A stretch of 64,000 nucleotides of DNA from Alphaproteobacteria bacterium (GCA_028289425.1 JANQPL010000004.1:741760-805759); one strand, 5' to 3'. Counted from the first letter of the stretch, positions 34,857 through 44,285 are shown. Notes: a model not told the origin generated them from the sequence alone. Numbers and translations are program-made.

Positions 34857-36236
34857 ATGAGACTCTTAATCATCGGCCAACTTGGTGGTCAGCTCGGAAC
34901 GGCAACGAAGATTGCCATGGACCGGGGCGCAAAAGTCACCCATGTGGATGAAATCGCGCCGGCGTTGGAGCTGTTGCGAACGGGCCGCGGCGCAGACCTT
35001 CTGATGGTGGAGGTGACGCAAGACATTAAGTCGCTTGTGGTGCAGCTCGAGGCGGAACATATCTGTGTGCCCATCGTGGCGTGTGGCTTGGGCACGGACG
35101 CCAATGCGGCGGTGGCGGCGATTCGCGCGGGTGCCAAGGAATATCTGCCCTTGCCACCCGATGCGGATCTGATTGCCGCGGTTCTGCAAGCCGTTGCTGA
35201 CGACAGCCATCAATTGATCGCGCGCGACCAGGCGATGCTGGATGTCATCGCCCTTGCCGATCAAGTGGCCGGCAGCGAGGCAAGTATTCTGATCACCGGT
35301 GAATCCGGAACCGGTAAAGAAGTTATCGCCCAGCATGTGCATCAAAAGTCGTCCCGGTCGGACAAGCCGTTTATTTCCGTGAACTGTGCCGCCATTCCGG
35401 AAAACCTTCTGGAGTCGGAGCTTTTCGGTCACGAGAAGGGGGCTTTCACTGGGGCCGTCGCCCGCCGGATCGGTAAGTTCGAAGAAGCGGACGGCGGCAC
35501 GCTGCTGCTGGATGAAATCAGCGAAATGGATGTGCGCTTGCAGGCCAAACTATTGCGGGCTATCCAAGAACGGGTGATCGACCGGGTGGGCGGCAACAAA
35601 CCGATCAAGGTGAATATCCGCATTATTGCCACATCCAATCGGGACCTTGCGGCGGAAGTCAAAGAAGGCACATTCCGCGAAGACCTGCTGTACCGCCTCA
35701 ATGTGGTCAACCTAAAAATCCCGCCCTTGCGTGACCGGCCGGAAGACATTCTGGCGCTGGCCGAGCACTTCGCCCGCCACTATGCGGACGTCAATGCAGT
35801 GCCCCAGCGTGTCTTAGGGCCCAGCGCCAAGCAGGGTTTGATGCAATATCCCTGGCCCGGCAATGTGCGGGAATTGGAGAACACGATCCACCGCGCGGTC
35901 CTGCTGGCTCAGGGCGATGAAATCACCGTGGAGGCAATCCGCTTGCCGGACGGATCACCGGTTGCCGGAGCCGGCGCCAGGTTAGCGGCTTCACCAACTG
36001 CCACATCAGACGAACAAGCGGCGGACGGCGGTCGCCTTGTAGGCAAGACGGTTGCGGAAGTTGAGCGTGATTTGATCTTGGACACGCTGGATCATTGCCT
36101 CGGCAACCGGACCCATGCCGCCAATATTCTCGGGATTTCAATCCGTACACTGAGAAATAAGCTCAAACAATATGGTGATGAAGGCGTGACCGTGCCCATG
36201 CCGGGCGCCATGCGCAGCCAACTCGTCGGTCATTAG
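34857..36236 (+). CDS. flbD: Sigma-54-dependent flagellar regulator FlbD
   Basis: A 459-residue NtrC-family activator. Residues 1-115 are a degenerate receiver: the position of the phospho-Asp reads LLMVEVTQD with Glu52, so it may be constitutively active or phosphorylation-independent. The AAA+ domain has Walker A GESGTGKE (148-155), the sigma-54 contact loop GAFTGA (195-200) and Walker B GGTLLLDEISEM. A Fis-type HTH ends the protein (CLGNRTHAANILGISIRTLR). In Caulobacter FlbD switches on late flagellar operons and represses fliF. Here it lies inside the fliF operon, and the -24/-12 elements at 25594 and 25679 are natural targets. Confidence 0.95.
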   Translation: MRLLIIGQLGGQLGTATKIAMDRGAKVTHVDEIAPALELLRTGRGADLLMVEVTQDIKSLVVQLEAEHICVPIVACGLGTDANAAVAAIRAGAKEYLPLPPDADLIAAVLQAVADDSHQLIARDQAMLDVIALADQVAGSEASILITGESGTGKEVIAQHVHQKSSRSDKPFISVNCAAIPENLLESELFGHEKGAFTGAVARRIGKFEEADGGTLLLDEISEMDVRLQAKLLRAIQERVIDRVGGNKPIKVNIRIIATSNRDLAAEVKEGTFREDLLYRLNVVNLKIPPLRDRPEDILALAEHFARHYADVNAVPQRVLGPSAKQGLMQYPWPGNVRELENTIHRAVLLAQGDEITVEAIRLPDGSPVAGAGARLAASPTATSDEQAADGGRLVGKTVAEVERDLILDTLDHCLGNRTHAANILGISIRTLRNKLKQYGDEGVTVPMPGAMRSQLVGH

Positions 36237-36269
36237 CGCCGATAAGAGTCGTTTCACGCCGGTAGCCTC

Positions 36270-38369
36270 ATGTCGGATCAAAGCGCACCTCTCACGGCCG
36301 GAAATTTTCTGAGCCGTATTGTATCCTCCGCGCGGCGCGGAGAACTTGCGCTTGCCTGCGGCATCATCTTTATCATCGTCGCGCTTATCATGCCCATGCC
36401 GAAGTTCCTGCTGGACTTCATGCTGGCGCTGTCGATCACGTTTGCCGTGCTCATTTTGATGACGGCGCTCTTTATTCAGAAGCCACTGGAATTTAGCGCC
36501 TTTCCAACCGTGCTGCTGATCGCCACCATGCTGCGCCTTGCCCTTAATCTGGCATCCACGCGCTTGATCCTGGCGAACGGTCATGAAGGCACCGATGCGG
36601 CGGGACACGTTATTGAAGCGTTCGGCAACTTCATCATGCAAGGCAATTTCGTGATCGGGATCATTGTGTTTTCGATCCTGGTGCTGGTGAATTTCGTTGT
36701 CATCACCAAAGGTTCCGGCCGGATTGCCGAAGTCTCCGCGCGCTTTACCTTGGACGCCATGCCGGGCAAGCAAATGGCGATCGATGCGGACTTGTCGTCG
36801 GGCCTCATCGACGAAAACGAAGCCCGGGAACGGCGCCGCCGCTTGGAAGATGAGTCGACCTTTTTTGGGTCGATGGATGGCGCGTCAAAATTCGTGCGCG
36901 GCGATGCGATCGCCGGCCTGCTGATCACGTTTATCAACGTGATCGGCGGCATGATCATCGGCGTTGCCCAAAACGAATTGACCTTCATGGAAGCGGGCAG
37001 CACTTACACCTTGTTGACGGTGGGCGATGGGCTGGTCAGCCAAATCCCCGCGTTGATCGTGTCGGTGGCCGCCGGCCTGCTGGTGTCTAAAGCGGGCGTT
37101 GAAGGCGCCGCCGACAAAGCCCTGTTTCAGCAATTGTCGGGCTATCCTCAAGCTTTGGGTATGTCATCGGCCGTCATGGTCATGATGGCCCTGCTGCCGG
37201 GCATTCCGATGCTTCCATTTCTCACCCTAGGGGTAGGGGCTGGGGCCCTTGCCTGGATATCCGCCCAAGCGAAGCAACAAGAGGCCGACGCCGTCCTCAG
37301 ACGGGAAGCCGAAGAAGCGGAAGCACCGCCTGCCGAAGAACCCATCAGTTCTTCGCTCGCCATGGACAATCTGCGTCTGGAACTGGGCTACGGCCTGCTG
37401 CCGCTGATCAACGACACCGCCGGTCATCGGTTGACAGATCAAATCAAATCTCTGCGCCGACAAATGGCGATCGATATGGGTTTTGTCATGCCGTCGGTGC
37501 GCATTCTCGACAATATGCAGCTTCAGTCGGAAGAATATGTAATCCGGGTGAAAGAGCTTGAAGTAGGCCGCGGTGAATTACGCCTCAATCATCACCTGGT
37601 GATGGATCCCAAGGGGCAACCCATCGACCTGCCCGGAGACCCCACGACAGAGCCGGCATTCGGATTGCCGGCCATGTGGATCGATCAAGGCATGCGGGAA
37701 GAAGCGTCGTTCCGGGGGTATACGGTCGTGGATCCGGCAACGGTTCTGACGACCCATCTGACGGAAATCCTGAAAGCCAACATGTCGGAGCTTCTGTCGT
37801 ATGCGGAAACAAAGAAACTCTTGGATGATCTGCCAAGCGACCAGCAGAAATTGGTCGAAGACCTTATTCCCGCGCAAATCTCGGTCACCGGCATTCAGCG
37901 CATACTGCAATCCTTGTTGAACGAGCGGGTCTCCATTCGGGATCTGCCCACCATCCTGGAAGCCATCGCCGAAGCGGCCACGATTACCCAGAACATTGTG
38001 ATGATGACGGAACATGTGCGCATGCGCATCGGCCGTCAGATTTGCACCAACCATCTCAACGACAAAGGGTTGTTGCCGCTCATTGCCATGTCGCCGGAAT
38101 GGGAAATGGCGTTTGCCGAAAGCCTAGTGGGCCAGGGCGAAGAACGCCAGCTCTCTATGGCACCGTCCAAGCTGCAGGAGTTTATCGCCGCCGTCCGCGC
38201 CACGTATGAGCAGATTGCCCAACAAGGGGAAGTGCCGGTTCTGCTCACCAGTCCGACAACGCGTCCTTACGTACGATCGATCATCGAACGCTTCCGCCCG
38301 CAAACGGCGGTAATGTCGCAGAATGAGATCCATCCTCAAGTGCGCTTACAAACTCTGGGTCAGGTCTGA
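36270..38369 (+). CDS. flhA: Flagellar export gate protein FlhA
   Basis: A 699-residue core component of the flagellar type III export gate. The N-terminal half has about eight transmembrane helices with the FHIPEP-family signature region (FPTVLLIATMLRLALNLAST, then TRLILANGHEG; cytoplasmic loop RFTLDAMPGKQMAIDADLSS). The C-terminal cytoplasmic domain (about 350-699) has the substrate/chaperone docking ring (RQICTNHLNDKGLLPLIAMS). Length is as expected. It is translated 33 bases after flbD and followed two bases later by flhF. Confidence 0.97.
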   Translation: MSDQSAPLTAGNFLSRIVSSARRGELALACGIIFIIVALIMPMPKFLLDFMLALSITFAVLILMTALFIQKPLEFSAFPTVLLIATMLRLALNLASTRLILANGHEGTDAAGHVIEAFGNFIMQGNFVIGIIVFSILVLVNFVVITKGSGRIAEVSARFTLDAMPGKQMAIDADLSSGLIDENEARERRRRLEDESTFFGSMDGASKFVRGDAIAGLLITFINVIGGMIIGVAQNELTFMEAGSTYTLLTVGDGLVSQIPALIVSVAAGLLVSKAGVEGAADKALFQQLSGYPQALGMSSAVMVMMALLPGIPMLPFLTLGVGAGALAWISAQAKQQEADAVLRREAEEAEAPPAEEPISSSLAMDNLRLELGYGLLPLINDTAGHRLTDQIKSLRRQMAIDMGFVMPSVRILDNMQLQSEEYVIRVKELEVGRGELRLNHHLVMDPKGQPIDLPGDPTTEPAFGLPAMWIDQGMREEASFRGYTVVDPATVLTTHLTEILKANMSELLSYAETKKLLDDLPSDQQKLVEDLIPAQISVTGIQRILQSLLNERVSIRDLPTILEAIAEAATITQNIVMMTEHVRMRIGRQICTNHLNDKGLLPLIAMSPEWEMAFAESLVGQGEERQLSMAPSKLQEFIAAVRATYEQIAQQGEVPVLLTSPTTRPYVRSIIERFRPQTAVMSQNEIHPQVRLQTLGQV

Positions 38370-38371
38370 TC

Positions 38372-39472
38372 ATGCGGATACAGACTTTCACAGGGAACAC
38401 AATGCAAGACGCGATGGATCGCGTGCGCGAGGATTTGGGTGAAGATGCGATCATCTTGTCTTCCCGACAATACGGAACGACGGTTCAAGTGCGCGCCGCG
38501 GTGGAGACGGTGCTGTCGGGTATCGGCGAGGCAGCACCTCTGCTCGATATCGATATCGAACAAAAGCTGCAAAGCGAATTGCGCCGCCGTGTGGAAAGTC
38601 TGGGCGCCGCGGGCGATGAGACGACGTCCGCTGCGGCATCCGAACCGCTCTCCGCCATGCGGCTCGCCGAAGTGCTTAAGTTTCACGGCATAACGGCGTC
38701 GCTTGCGTTGGCCTTGCGCCGGGTTGCCCTGGCGATGGATACCGAAAACGGCACTTTGGCGCTTGCCAGCGCCCTCGACTCACGCATCCGCTTTGCGTCC
38801 CTGCCGGCGCGTCCGAAGGGTCCGGTTTTGCTTGTGGGGCCGCCAGGTGTGGGCAAGACGTCCACCATTGCCAAGCTTATGGCGCGGTCCGCCTTGGGCG
38901 GTCTTCCGGTTCAGGTATTCACGACTGATACGGTGCGCTCCGGTGCGGAAGATCAATTGAAGGCCAGCGCCGAGATCACCAATACGCCGGTTTCCACGGC
39001 GGCGACGCCCGATGAATTGTGTGCCCTGCTGAAGGCGTCAAAAGAAGCATCACCGGATGTGGTGACATTCATCGATACACCTGGGGTAAATCCTTTTTCC
39101 GCCGACGATCTGGGTGTGCTGGGTGAGATCATAGAAGCGAGCGAGGGCGAACCGGTGCTGGTTGCTCCTGCGGGCATCGATGGTGCCGAGTTGGCGGATT
39201 CGTCACTGGCGTTCAAGAAGCTCGGCGCGGATCTCCTGATTGCCACCCGGCTCGACGCGTCCCGCCGTTTGGGAGGCCTGCTGGTGGCAGCGGATGTGGC
39301 CGCGCTTAAACTGTCTCACGTGTCTCACTCTCCCTATGTGGCGGACGGATTGAAGGCCGCAAATCCCATGTCATTCGCCAAATGGCTTCTTGAGGCGCCC
39401 AAATCGACGGAAGCTGGTGACACTCGGCCGCCAGATACCTCCGTAGACGGAATGAACAAAGGAACAGCGTAA
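38372..39472 (+). CDS. flhF: Flagellar SRP-like GTPase FlhF
   Basis: A 366-residue SRP54-type GTPase that sets flagellum position and number, usually at the pole. The N-terminal motif MRIQTFTGNTMQDAMDRVRE is characteristic. G1 is GPPGVGKTST (156-165), followed by FTTDTVRSGAEDQLKASAEI and a G3 region FIDTPGVNPF, where the usual DTxGR reads DTPGV. The guanine-specificity region is ATRLDASRRLGG. Its start is two bases after flhA and its stop overlaps the flhG start (TAATG). Confidence 0.93.
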   Translation: MRIQTFTGNTMQDAMDRVREDLGEDAIILSSRQYGTTVQVRAAVETVLSGIGEAAPLLDIDIEQKLQSELRRRVESLGAAGDETTSAAASEPLSAMRLAEVLKFHGITASLALALRRVALAMDTENGTLALASALDSRIRFASLPARPKGPVLLVGPPGVGKTSTIAKLMARSALGGLPVQVFTTDTVRSGAEDQLKASAEITNTPVSTAATPDELCALLKASKEASPDVVTFIDTPGVNPFSADDLGVLGEIIEASEGEPVLVAPAGIDGAELADSSLAFKKLGADLLIATRLDASRRLGGLLVAADVAALKLSHVSHSPYVADGLKAANPMSFAKWLLEAPKSTEAGDTRPPDTSVDGMNKGTA

Positions 39473-40329
39473 TGGGTCAGACGGGCCAAACCACAGCTAA
39501 GGCGGCGCGCCAACGCCCACCTGCCGACCACGCCCAAAAGGCGCCGAAGCGCATTGCTATTGCGTCCGGCAAAGGCGGGGTCGGAAAAACGTGGTTTGCC
39601 ATTACCCTTGCCGGCGCGCTTGCCGAACGGGGCGACAGTGTTTTGCTGGTCGACGGCGATTTGGGGCTTGCCAATGTGGACGTTCAGCTTGGACTCGCAG
39701 GGGGACGCGACATTGCCGCTGTGATCAGCGGTCAATTGTCTATGGACGATGCGATCACGCGATATGTCCCCCATGCGAACAAGGAAGATGCGACCGGGGG
39801 ATTCGACATTTTGGCAGGCCGGTCCGGCAGTGCCACATTTGCATCGCTGAGCAAGCTGGAACTAAAGGGCTTTTCCCTTGGCCTGCATGCGCTGGAAAAT
39901 GTCTACGACCGATTGATCGTCGATTTGGGGGCAGGTGTTGATCAAACCGTCATGACATTGAGCGGTGCCACGGATGCCGATGCTCAGGAAATGTCGCCGT
40001 TGGTTGTGGTTGTTCTTACTGACGAACCCACATCCCTTACCGACGCCTACGCACTCATCAAAATGATGGCCATGCGCGGGTCCGGGCCCAACATACGCAT
40101 TGTGGTGAACATGGCGGACGATATGGCCTCGGGCAAAGCGACCTATCATTCCATCCAGAAGGCTTGTCAGAACTTCCTCAAGATCGACCCGTTGCTCGCC
40201 GGCATCGTGCGCCGCGACCCCAATGTGAAAGAGAGCATTCGGCGGCAAAAATCGTTGCTGGCCGGATTTCCAACCACAGCGGCCGCAAAAGATGTGGCCA
40301 AAATCGCTGCAAATCTTTCCAAATCATAA
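39472..40329 (+). CDS. flhG: MinD-like ATPase FlhG (FleN)
   Basis: A 285-residue ParA/MinD-family ATPase that antagonises FlhF and limits flagellar number. The deviant Walker A is RIAIASGKGGVGKTWFA (33-40 is GKGGVGKT), with LLVDGDLGLANVDVQLGL for the switch/Walker A' region and LIVDLGAGVDQTVM for Walker B. The C-terminus is short, without an evident amphipathic membrane-targeting helix. Last gene of the fliF operon; no hairpin terminator is visible after it. Confidence 0.92.
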   Translation: MGQTGQTTAKAARQRPPADHAQKAPKRIAIASGKGGVGKTWFAITLAGALAERGDSVLLVDGDLGLANVDVQLGLAGGRDIAAVISGQLSMDDAITRYVPHANKEDATGGFDILAGRSGSATFASLSKLELKGFSLGLHALENVYDRLIVDLGAGVDQTVMTLSGATDADAQEMSPLVVVVLTDEPTSLTDAYALIKMMAMRGSGPNIRIVVNMADDMASGKATYHSIQKACQNFLKIDPLLAGIVRRDPNVKESIRRQKSLLAGFPTTAAAKDVAKIAANLSKS

Positions 40330-40392
40330 ACGGCCGACGGCAACCAGCGGTGCGGTTCAAATGTCGCTAAAAATGGACGTGTACAATTGTGG

Positions 40393-40406
40393 TTTGGTTA
40401 ACCAAA
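40393..40406. promoter_or_regulatory. 14-bp perfect palindrome TTTGGTTAACCAAA
   Basis: A perfect dyad centred on GTTAAC, 76 bases before the next start codon, in the 152-base gap after flhG. It contains two TTAACC half-sites in opposite orientation. A dimeric regulator is likely; CtrA half-site similarity is suggestive only. Confidence 0.35.
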
Positions 40407-40481
40407 ACACAAGAATCCGAGTGGCATGATTGGGACATCTAGTCCATAGATCGACCAATTTGACGTGATTTGGAGTGGGCC

Positions 40482-40802
40482 ATGCCTGAAGTTATGAACG
40501 TTGTGGAAACGGTCGTTACCGCAATCGATCCGCTGCCGGCAGTTGCGATCGTGCTGATCGCCGGGTTCTTCATGAAGCAGACTCAAAATCTTGCGATTAC
40601 GACAGCGGTTGCGCTGAGCACGTATTGGGTCGCTTATGTGGGTCAAAGCATTATGGTGGCGGGCGAGTCCGTTGGCACCGTCGTGGACCTGACAATCGCA
40701 CAGTTCCTGGACTTCCGCGTCAGCACGCTGATGGTCTATTTCCTGTTTTTCGGTGTAGCAATTCTGACGATCTTTACCGTGAAGACGGTACTGCAGCGCT
40801 AA
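40482..40802 (+). CDS. Small membrane protein, unknown function
   Basis: 106 residues, starting MPEVMNVV with GGAG seven bases before the ATG. Three hydrophobic segments: PLPAVAIVLIAGFFM, ITTAVALSTYWVAYVGQSIM and STLMVYFLFFGVAILTIFTV. I recognise no family. It is followed after 43 bases by another small membrane protein of equal length on the same strand, and the two probably form a unit (perhaps a heteromeric membrane pair). The order after the flagellar operon gives no firm functional clue. Confidence 0.7.
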   Translation: MPEVMNVVETVVTAIDPLPAVAIVLIAGFFMKQTQNLAITTAVALSTYWVAYVGQSIMVAGESVGTVVDLTIAQFLDFRVSTLMVYFLFFGVAILTIFTVKTVLQR

Positions 40803-40845
40803 GTCGTTCGGAAGATCTGTTGCGTAACCGGTATCGCGCGCCGAG

Positions 40846-41169
40846 ATGAGCGACGCCCTCGAGCTCATTGCGCGATCCTTCACATTGGTCACCACGTTCC
40901 AGGGCGTCGTCATCGCTCTGTTTATTGCCTTCCTCATGACGCGCTATACAAGGATCCTTTATTTCGGGTTCCTTGCAATTCTGATCGACCAATTCTTGGC
41001 CGTGCTTCATCTCGCTTATCGGGGGCGTGATCTGGATGACCTTTCCGAGGAAGCCTCCGGTATTCTTGGGGCTCTGGAGATTGACGTAATCGTGGTACGA
41101 TTCGTCGGCTATCTGGCGCTGATCACAGTCTTGTTTTTCGCAAAACAATTTCTGTTCGAGCGAGACTAA
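40846..41169 (+). CDS. Small membrane protein, unknown function
   Basis: 107 residues with an N-terminal amphipathic start (MSDALELIARSFTLV), two clear transmembrane helices (FQGVVIALFIAFLMTRY and TRILYFGFLAILIDQFLAVL), an acidic loop (RGRDLDDLSEEASGIL) and a C-terminal helix (VVRFVGYLALITVLFFAKQF). No family recognised. The codon pattern and the tight spacing to the preceding gene support a real gene. lemA follows after 51 bases. Confidence 0.68.
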   Translation: MSDALELIARSFTLVTTFQGVVIALFIAFLMTRYTRILYFGFLAILIDQFLAVLHLAYRGRDLDDLSEEASGILGALEIDVIVVRFVGYLALITVLFFAKQFLFERD

Positions 41170-41220
41170 TCGCGCGCGCGCCGCCGATAATGCGGCACGT
41201 GAATTAAGGGGAGAGAGCTT

Positions 41221-41769
41221 TTGTCCGTCTTGCTATTGGTGATTGTGGTGGTCGTGATCGGCTGGGCCGCATTGACCTATAACGGGTTGGTCAAACACAA
41301 GAATTTGGTTGAGGAGGGCTGGTCGGGTATCGAAACCCAGCTCAAACGGCGTTACAACCTCATTCCTAACCTAGTGGAATCCGTCAAGGGATATGCCGCG
41401 CACGAGCGTGAGACCTTCGATTCGGTCACTACCCTGCGAACAGCGAGCGAAGCGGCGTCTTCTGTTGGTGATCGGGCCACATCGGAAGGTCAATTGGGCG
41501 CGGCCCTATCGCGTCTCATGGCAGTGGCGGAAGCCTATCCGGAACTCAAAGCCAGCGAAAACTTCAGCGAGCTTCAGCAGGCATTGTCGGAAGTGGAAGA
41601 TCAAATCCAACTTGCCCGCCGCTATTACAACGGCACGGTCCGCAATCTCAACACCATGATCGAGCAGGTGCCGTCAAATCTGATCGCCGGCATGTTCAAT
41701 TTTCAGAAAGCGGAGTTCTTCGAAATTGACGACGACAAGGAACGGGCCGTTCCGTCCGTCTCCCTTTAA
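41221..41769 (+). CDS. lemA: LemA family protein
   Basis: A 182-residue protein starting at TTG, with GGGGAGAG seven bases upstream. One N-terminal membrane helix (SVLLLVIVVVVIGWAALTYN) precedes the LemA helical domain with its hallmark GLVKHKNLVEEGWSGIETQL, KRRYNLIPNLVESVKGYAAH, ENFSELQQALSEVEDQIQLA and RRYYNGTVRNLNTMIEQVPS. The function of LemA is unclear; in many bacteria it is paired, as here, with a Gly-rich-tailed membrane protein (TPM or DUF2207). Confidence 0.95.
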   Translation: MSVLLLVIVVVVIGWAALTYNGLVKHKNLVEEGWSGIETQLKRRYNLIPNLVESVKGYAAHERETFDSVTTLRTASEAASSVGDRATSEGQLGAALSRLMAVAEAYPELKASENFSELQQALSEVEDQIQLARRYYNGTVRNLNTMIEQVPSNLIAGMFNFQKAEFFEIDDDKERAVPSVSL

Positions 41770-43699
41770 CAGATCGACATTTTTGACCATCAGCAAGGTC
41801 GTCTTTGGACTGATTTTAGCGCTTACTCTATTGCGGCCCGCGATCGCCCAGGAAGACGAGCGAATTCTGTCGTTTGACAGCGACATCTACATAAATCCGG
41901 ATGGAAGTCTCGACGTGAGCGAGCGGATCGAAGTGGTGTCGAAAGGTCGGAACATTCGGCGCGGAATCTTCCGGGATTTCCCGACGGACTACAAGGATGA
42001 CCGCGGTAATCGCGTGCGGGTGGGCTTCGACGTAACCAGTGTGCTGCGCAATGGCGCCCCGGAGTCCTATACCATCGAATCGATTTCCAACGGCAAGCGC
42101 ATCCGCATCGGAAGTGCGGATCGGTTCCTTTCCGACGGGACACACCGATACACGATCCGGTACCGGACGACCCGGCAACTGGGTTTTTTTGAGGATTTCG
42201 ACGAGCTGTATTGGAACGTGACCGGCAATGGCTGGCAGTTCGAAATCGATCGTGCGTCTGCGGTGATTGCTCTGCCGGAAGGTGCATCGCTGCGCAGTGA
42301 AGATGCCTATACCGGGCCTCAGGGAGCGGCCGGGCGTGACTACAAGTCAACCATTCTTCCCGGCGGCCGCATCAAATTCACAACCACCCGGCGACTGGAT
42401 GCGTATGAGGGCCTCACCATCGCCGTTTCCTGGCCAAAAGGTTTCGTCGCCGAACCCACGGCGGCGGACGAAACCTGGTTTTTTCTGTCAGACAATGCGC
42501 CCATCGCCGTCGCCGGCCTCGGGTTCTTGGTCGTTCTAGGATATTATCTTGTCACCTGGCACCGATTTGGCCGAGATCCCGAGCGGGGGACGATCATCCC
42601 CAGATTTTCTCCGCCCGAAGGATTTTCACCCGCCGCATCCAGGTTCGTGAACCGCATGGGATACGACCGCACGGCGTTTGCCGCCGCGTTGATAAACATG
42701 GCCGTGAAGGGATACCTCAAGATCGAGGAATCGGGCAGCTCTTATGTTCTCACCCGGCTTGTGGATAGCATGGACGGCCTGTCCAGCGGCGAGCGGCGCA
42801 TCTCGAGTGCGTTGTTCGGCAAAAGCCGCACTATCTCGCTCAAGCAAAAGAACCACAAAAAAATCTCGAAGGCGATCAGTACACTGAAGGAGGGGTTGGA
42901 GCGCGAGTACCAGGCGAAATATTTCGAAGTCAATGCAAAATACTTCTATATCGGTGCGGCCGTGACCGTGGCCATCGCGTTTCTAACAGCCATCGTGTCT
43001 GATGCACCGGCAGAAAGCGCCTTTATGACGCTTTGGCTTTCCATCTGGTCTGTGGGAACCATTTTGTTGGGCGGTCAGGTGGTGAACCGGTGGCGCACGA
43101 TTCGATCCGGGCCTGGCTCGACAGTGGGAAACGCCCTATCGGCCGGCGGGATGACGCTGTTCGGATTGCCTTTCTTTATGGGTGAAGTATTTGCTCTGGG
43201 TTTCCTTGGCTCGATGGTCTCGTACCTGGCCATTGGTTTTGTGGCGTCGATGATCGTTGTGAACGCCGTGTTCTTCTATTTGCTGAAGGCGCCGACCCTT
43301 GCGGGTGCCAGGGTTCGTGATGAGCTCGACGGTTTCAAAATGTACTTAGAGACCGCCGAAAAAGACCGCTTGGCCACCATGTATCCGCCGAAAATGACGC
43401 CGGACCTGTTCGAAAAGTTCTTGCCTTATGCATTGGCCCTCGGGGTCGAACAACAATGGAGCCAGAACTTCGCCGATCAGCTGCCCACCATGGATGAAAA
43501 AACCAGATCGTATAGTCCGCGTTGGTATTCGGGGTCGAATTGGAACCGGTTCGGTGCGTCCAATTTCGCGCAGTCTCTCGGATCATCAATCGCTTCGGCA
43601 GCCGCGTCATCCGCGGCGGCACCCGGGTCGAGCTCCGGCTCAGGCGGTGGCGGATTCTCCGGCGGCGGCGGTGGCGGAGGTGGCGGCGGCGGTTGGTGA
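41726..43699 (+). CDS. DUF2207 membrane protein (LemA partner)
   Basis: 657 residues from the ATG at 41726, which lies inside the lemA end; a TTG at 41783 is an alternative start just before the signal sequence (KVVFGLILALTLLRPAIAQ). The DUF2207 ectodomain follows (SFDSDIYINPDGSLDVSERI, then RGIFRDFPTDYKDDRGNRV, DELYWNVTGNGWQFEI). After it come a membrane helix near residue 262 (IAVAGLGFLVVLGYYLVTW), a cytoplasmic region and further helices around 415-530. The tail is GGGGFSGGGGGGGGGGGW, as usual for the family. Function unknown. Convergent with the VOC gene, ten bases apart. Confidence 0.88.
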   Translation: MTTTRNGPFRPSPFNRSTFLTISKVVFGLILALTLLRPAIAQEDERILSFDSDIYINPDGSLDVSERIEVVSKGRNIRRGIFRDFPTDYKDDRGNRVRVGFDVTSVLRNGAPESYTIESISNGKRIRIGSADRFLSDGTHRYTIRYRTTRQLGFFEDFDELYWNVTGNGWQFEIDRASAVIALPEGASLRSEDAYTGPQGAAGRDYKSTILPGGRIKFTTTRRLDAYEGLTIAVSWPKGFVAEPTAADETWFFLSDNAPIAVAGLGFLVVLGYYLVTWHRFGRDPERGTIIPRFSPPEGFSPAASRFVNRMGYDRTAFAAALINMAVKGYLKIEESGSSYVLTRLVDSMDGLSSGERRISSALFGKSRTISLKQKNHKKISKAISTLKEGLEREYQAKYFEVNAKYFYIGAAVTVAIAFLTAIVSDAPAESAFMTLWLSIWSVGTILLGGQVVNRWRTIRSGPGSTVGNALSAGGMTLFGLPFFMGEVFALGFLGSMVSYLAIGFVASMIVVNAVFFYLLKAPTLAGARVRDELDGFKMYLETAEKDRLATMYPPKMTPDLFEKFLPYALALGVEQQWSQNFADQLPTMDEKTRSYSPRWYSGSNWNRFGASNFAQSLGSSIASAAASSAAAPGSSSGSGGGGFSGGGGGGGGGGGW

Positions 43700-43709
43700 C
43701 CGCGCGCGG

Positions 43710-44285
43710 TTAGGGGCTTTGGGAAGCGTTTTTCAATTTCTCTGCGCGAACGGGCGCGGTGTCTTCAATCCACTTTTTCATGATCGCCGGGCTTTCCGAT
43801 TCTTCCTTGTCGAGAATTTGATCGTGGTTTTTGTCTTTGGTCGTGAACTCAAGGGCGATGCCGTTGGGATCGAAGAAGTAGATTGAATGGCAAAACTGGT
43901 GATCGATCGGTCCGAAGACAGGCACTTTATAATCTTCAAGACGCTGTTTGAATTGCATCAGCGCGTCCATGTCCTTTACTTCCATGGCCACGTGATAGTC
44001 TTCCATGCCGTCCTTGATGTTGAAATCGCGTTTGTCGACAGTTTCGGGAATGTCGAAAAAGGCGATGAAGTTTCGGTCACCCATTTCGAAGAAGAGGTGC
44101 ATAAACGGCCGTTCATTGCCCGAAGGGTCATTCTCGAAAGACAGGGTTGCCTTGGTGCGCAAGCCCAAAACGTCTTCATAGAAGGCGCGCGTTTCCTCCG
44201 CATCCCGGCAGCGATAGGCGCTGTGGTGGACGCCCAGGATTTCCGGGGCGGGCGTTTTACCGTCGCTCGTTGACACTGTAGACAT
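43710..44285 (-). CDS. VOC/glyoxalase-fold protein
   Basis: 191 residues from the ATG at 44285 (GAGGAA seven bases upstream); 13 extra codons upstream are open but unsupported. It has two halves of a vicinal-oxygen-chelate fold: LGVHHSAYRCRDAEETRAFY, then VLGLRTKATL, and YHVAMEVKDMDALMQFKQRL, then HSIYFFDPNGIALEF. The metal ligands His (HHSAY), His (YHVAM) and Glu (ALEF) are in place, so a metal-dependent dioxygenase, glyoxalase or resistance-type enzyme is possible. Substrate not assignable. It sits between the DUF2207 gene and fliJ. Confidence 0.82.
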   Translation of the reverse strand: MSTVSTSDGKTPAPEILGVHHSAYRCRDAEETRAFYEDVLGLRTKATLSFENDPSGNERPFMHLFFEMGDRNFIAFFDIPETVDKRDFNIKDGMEDYHVAMEVKDMDALMQFKQRLEDYKVPVFGPIDHQFCHSIYFFDPNGIALEFTTKDKNHDQILDKEESESPAIMKKWIEDTAPVRAEKLKNASQSP

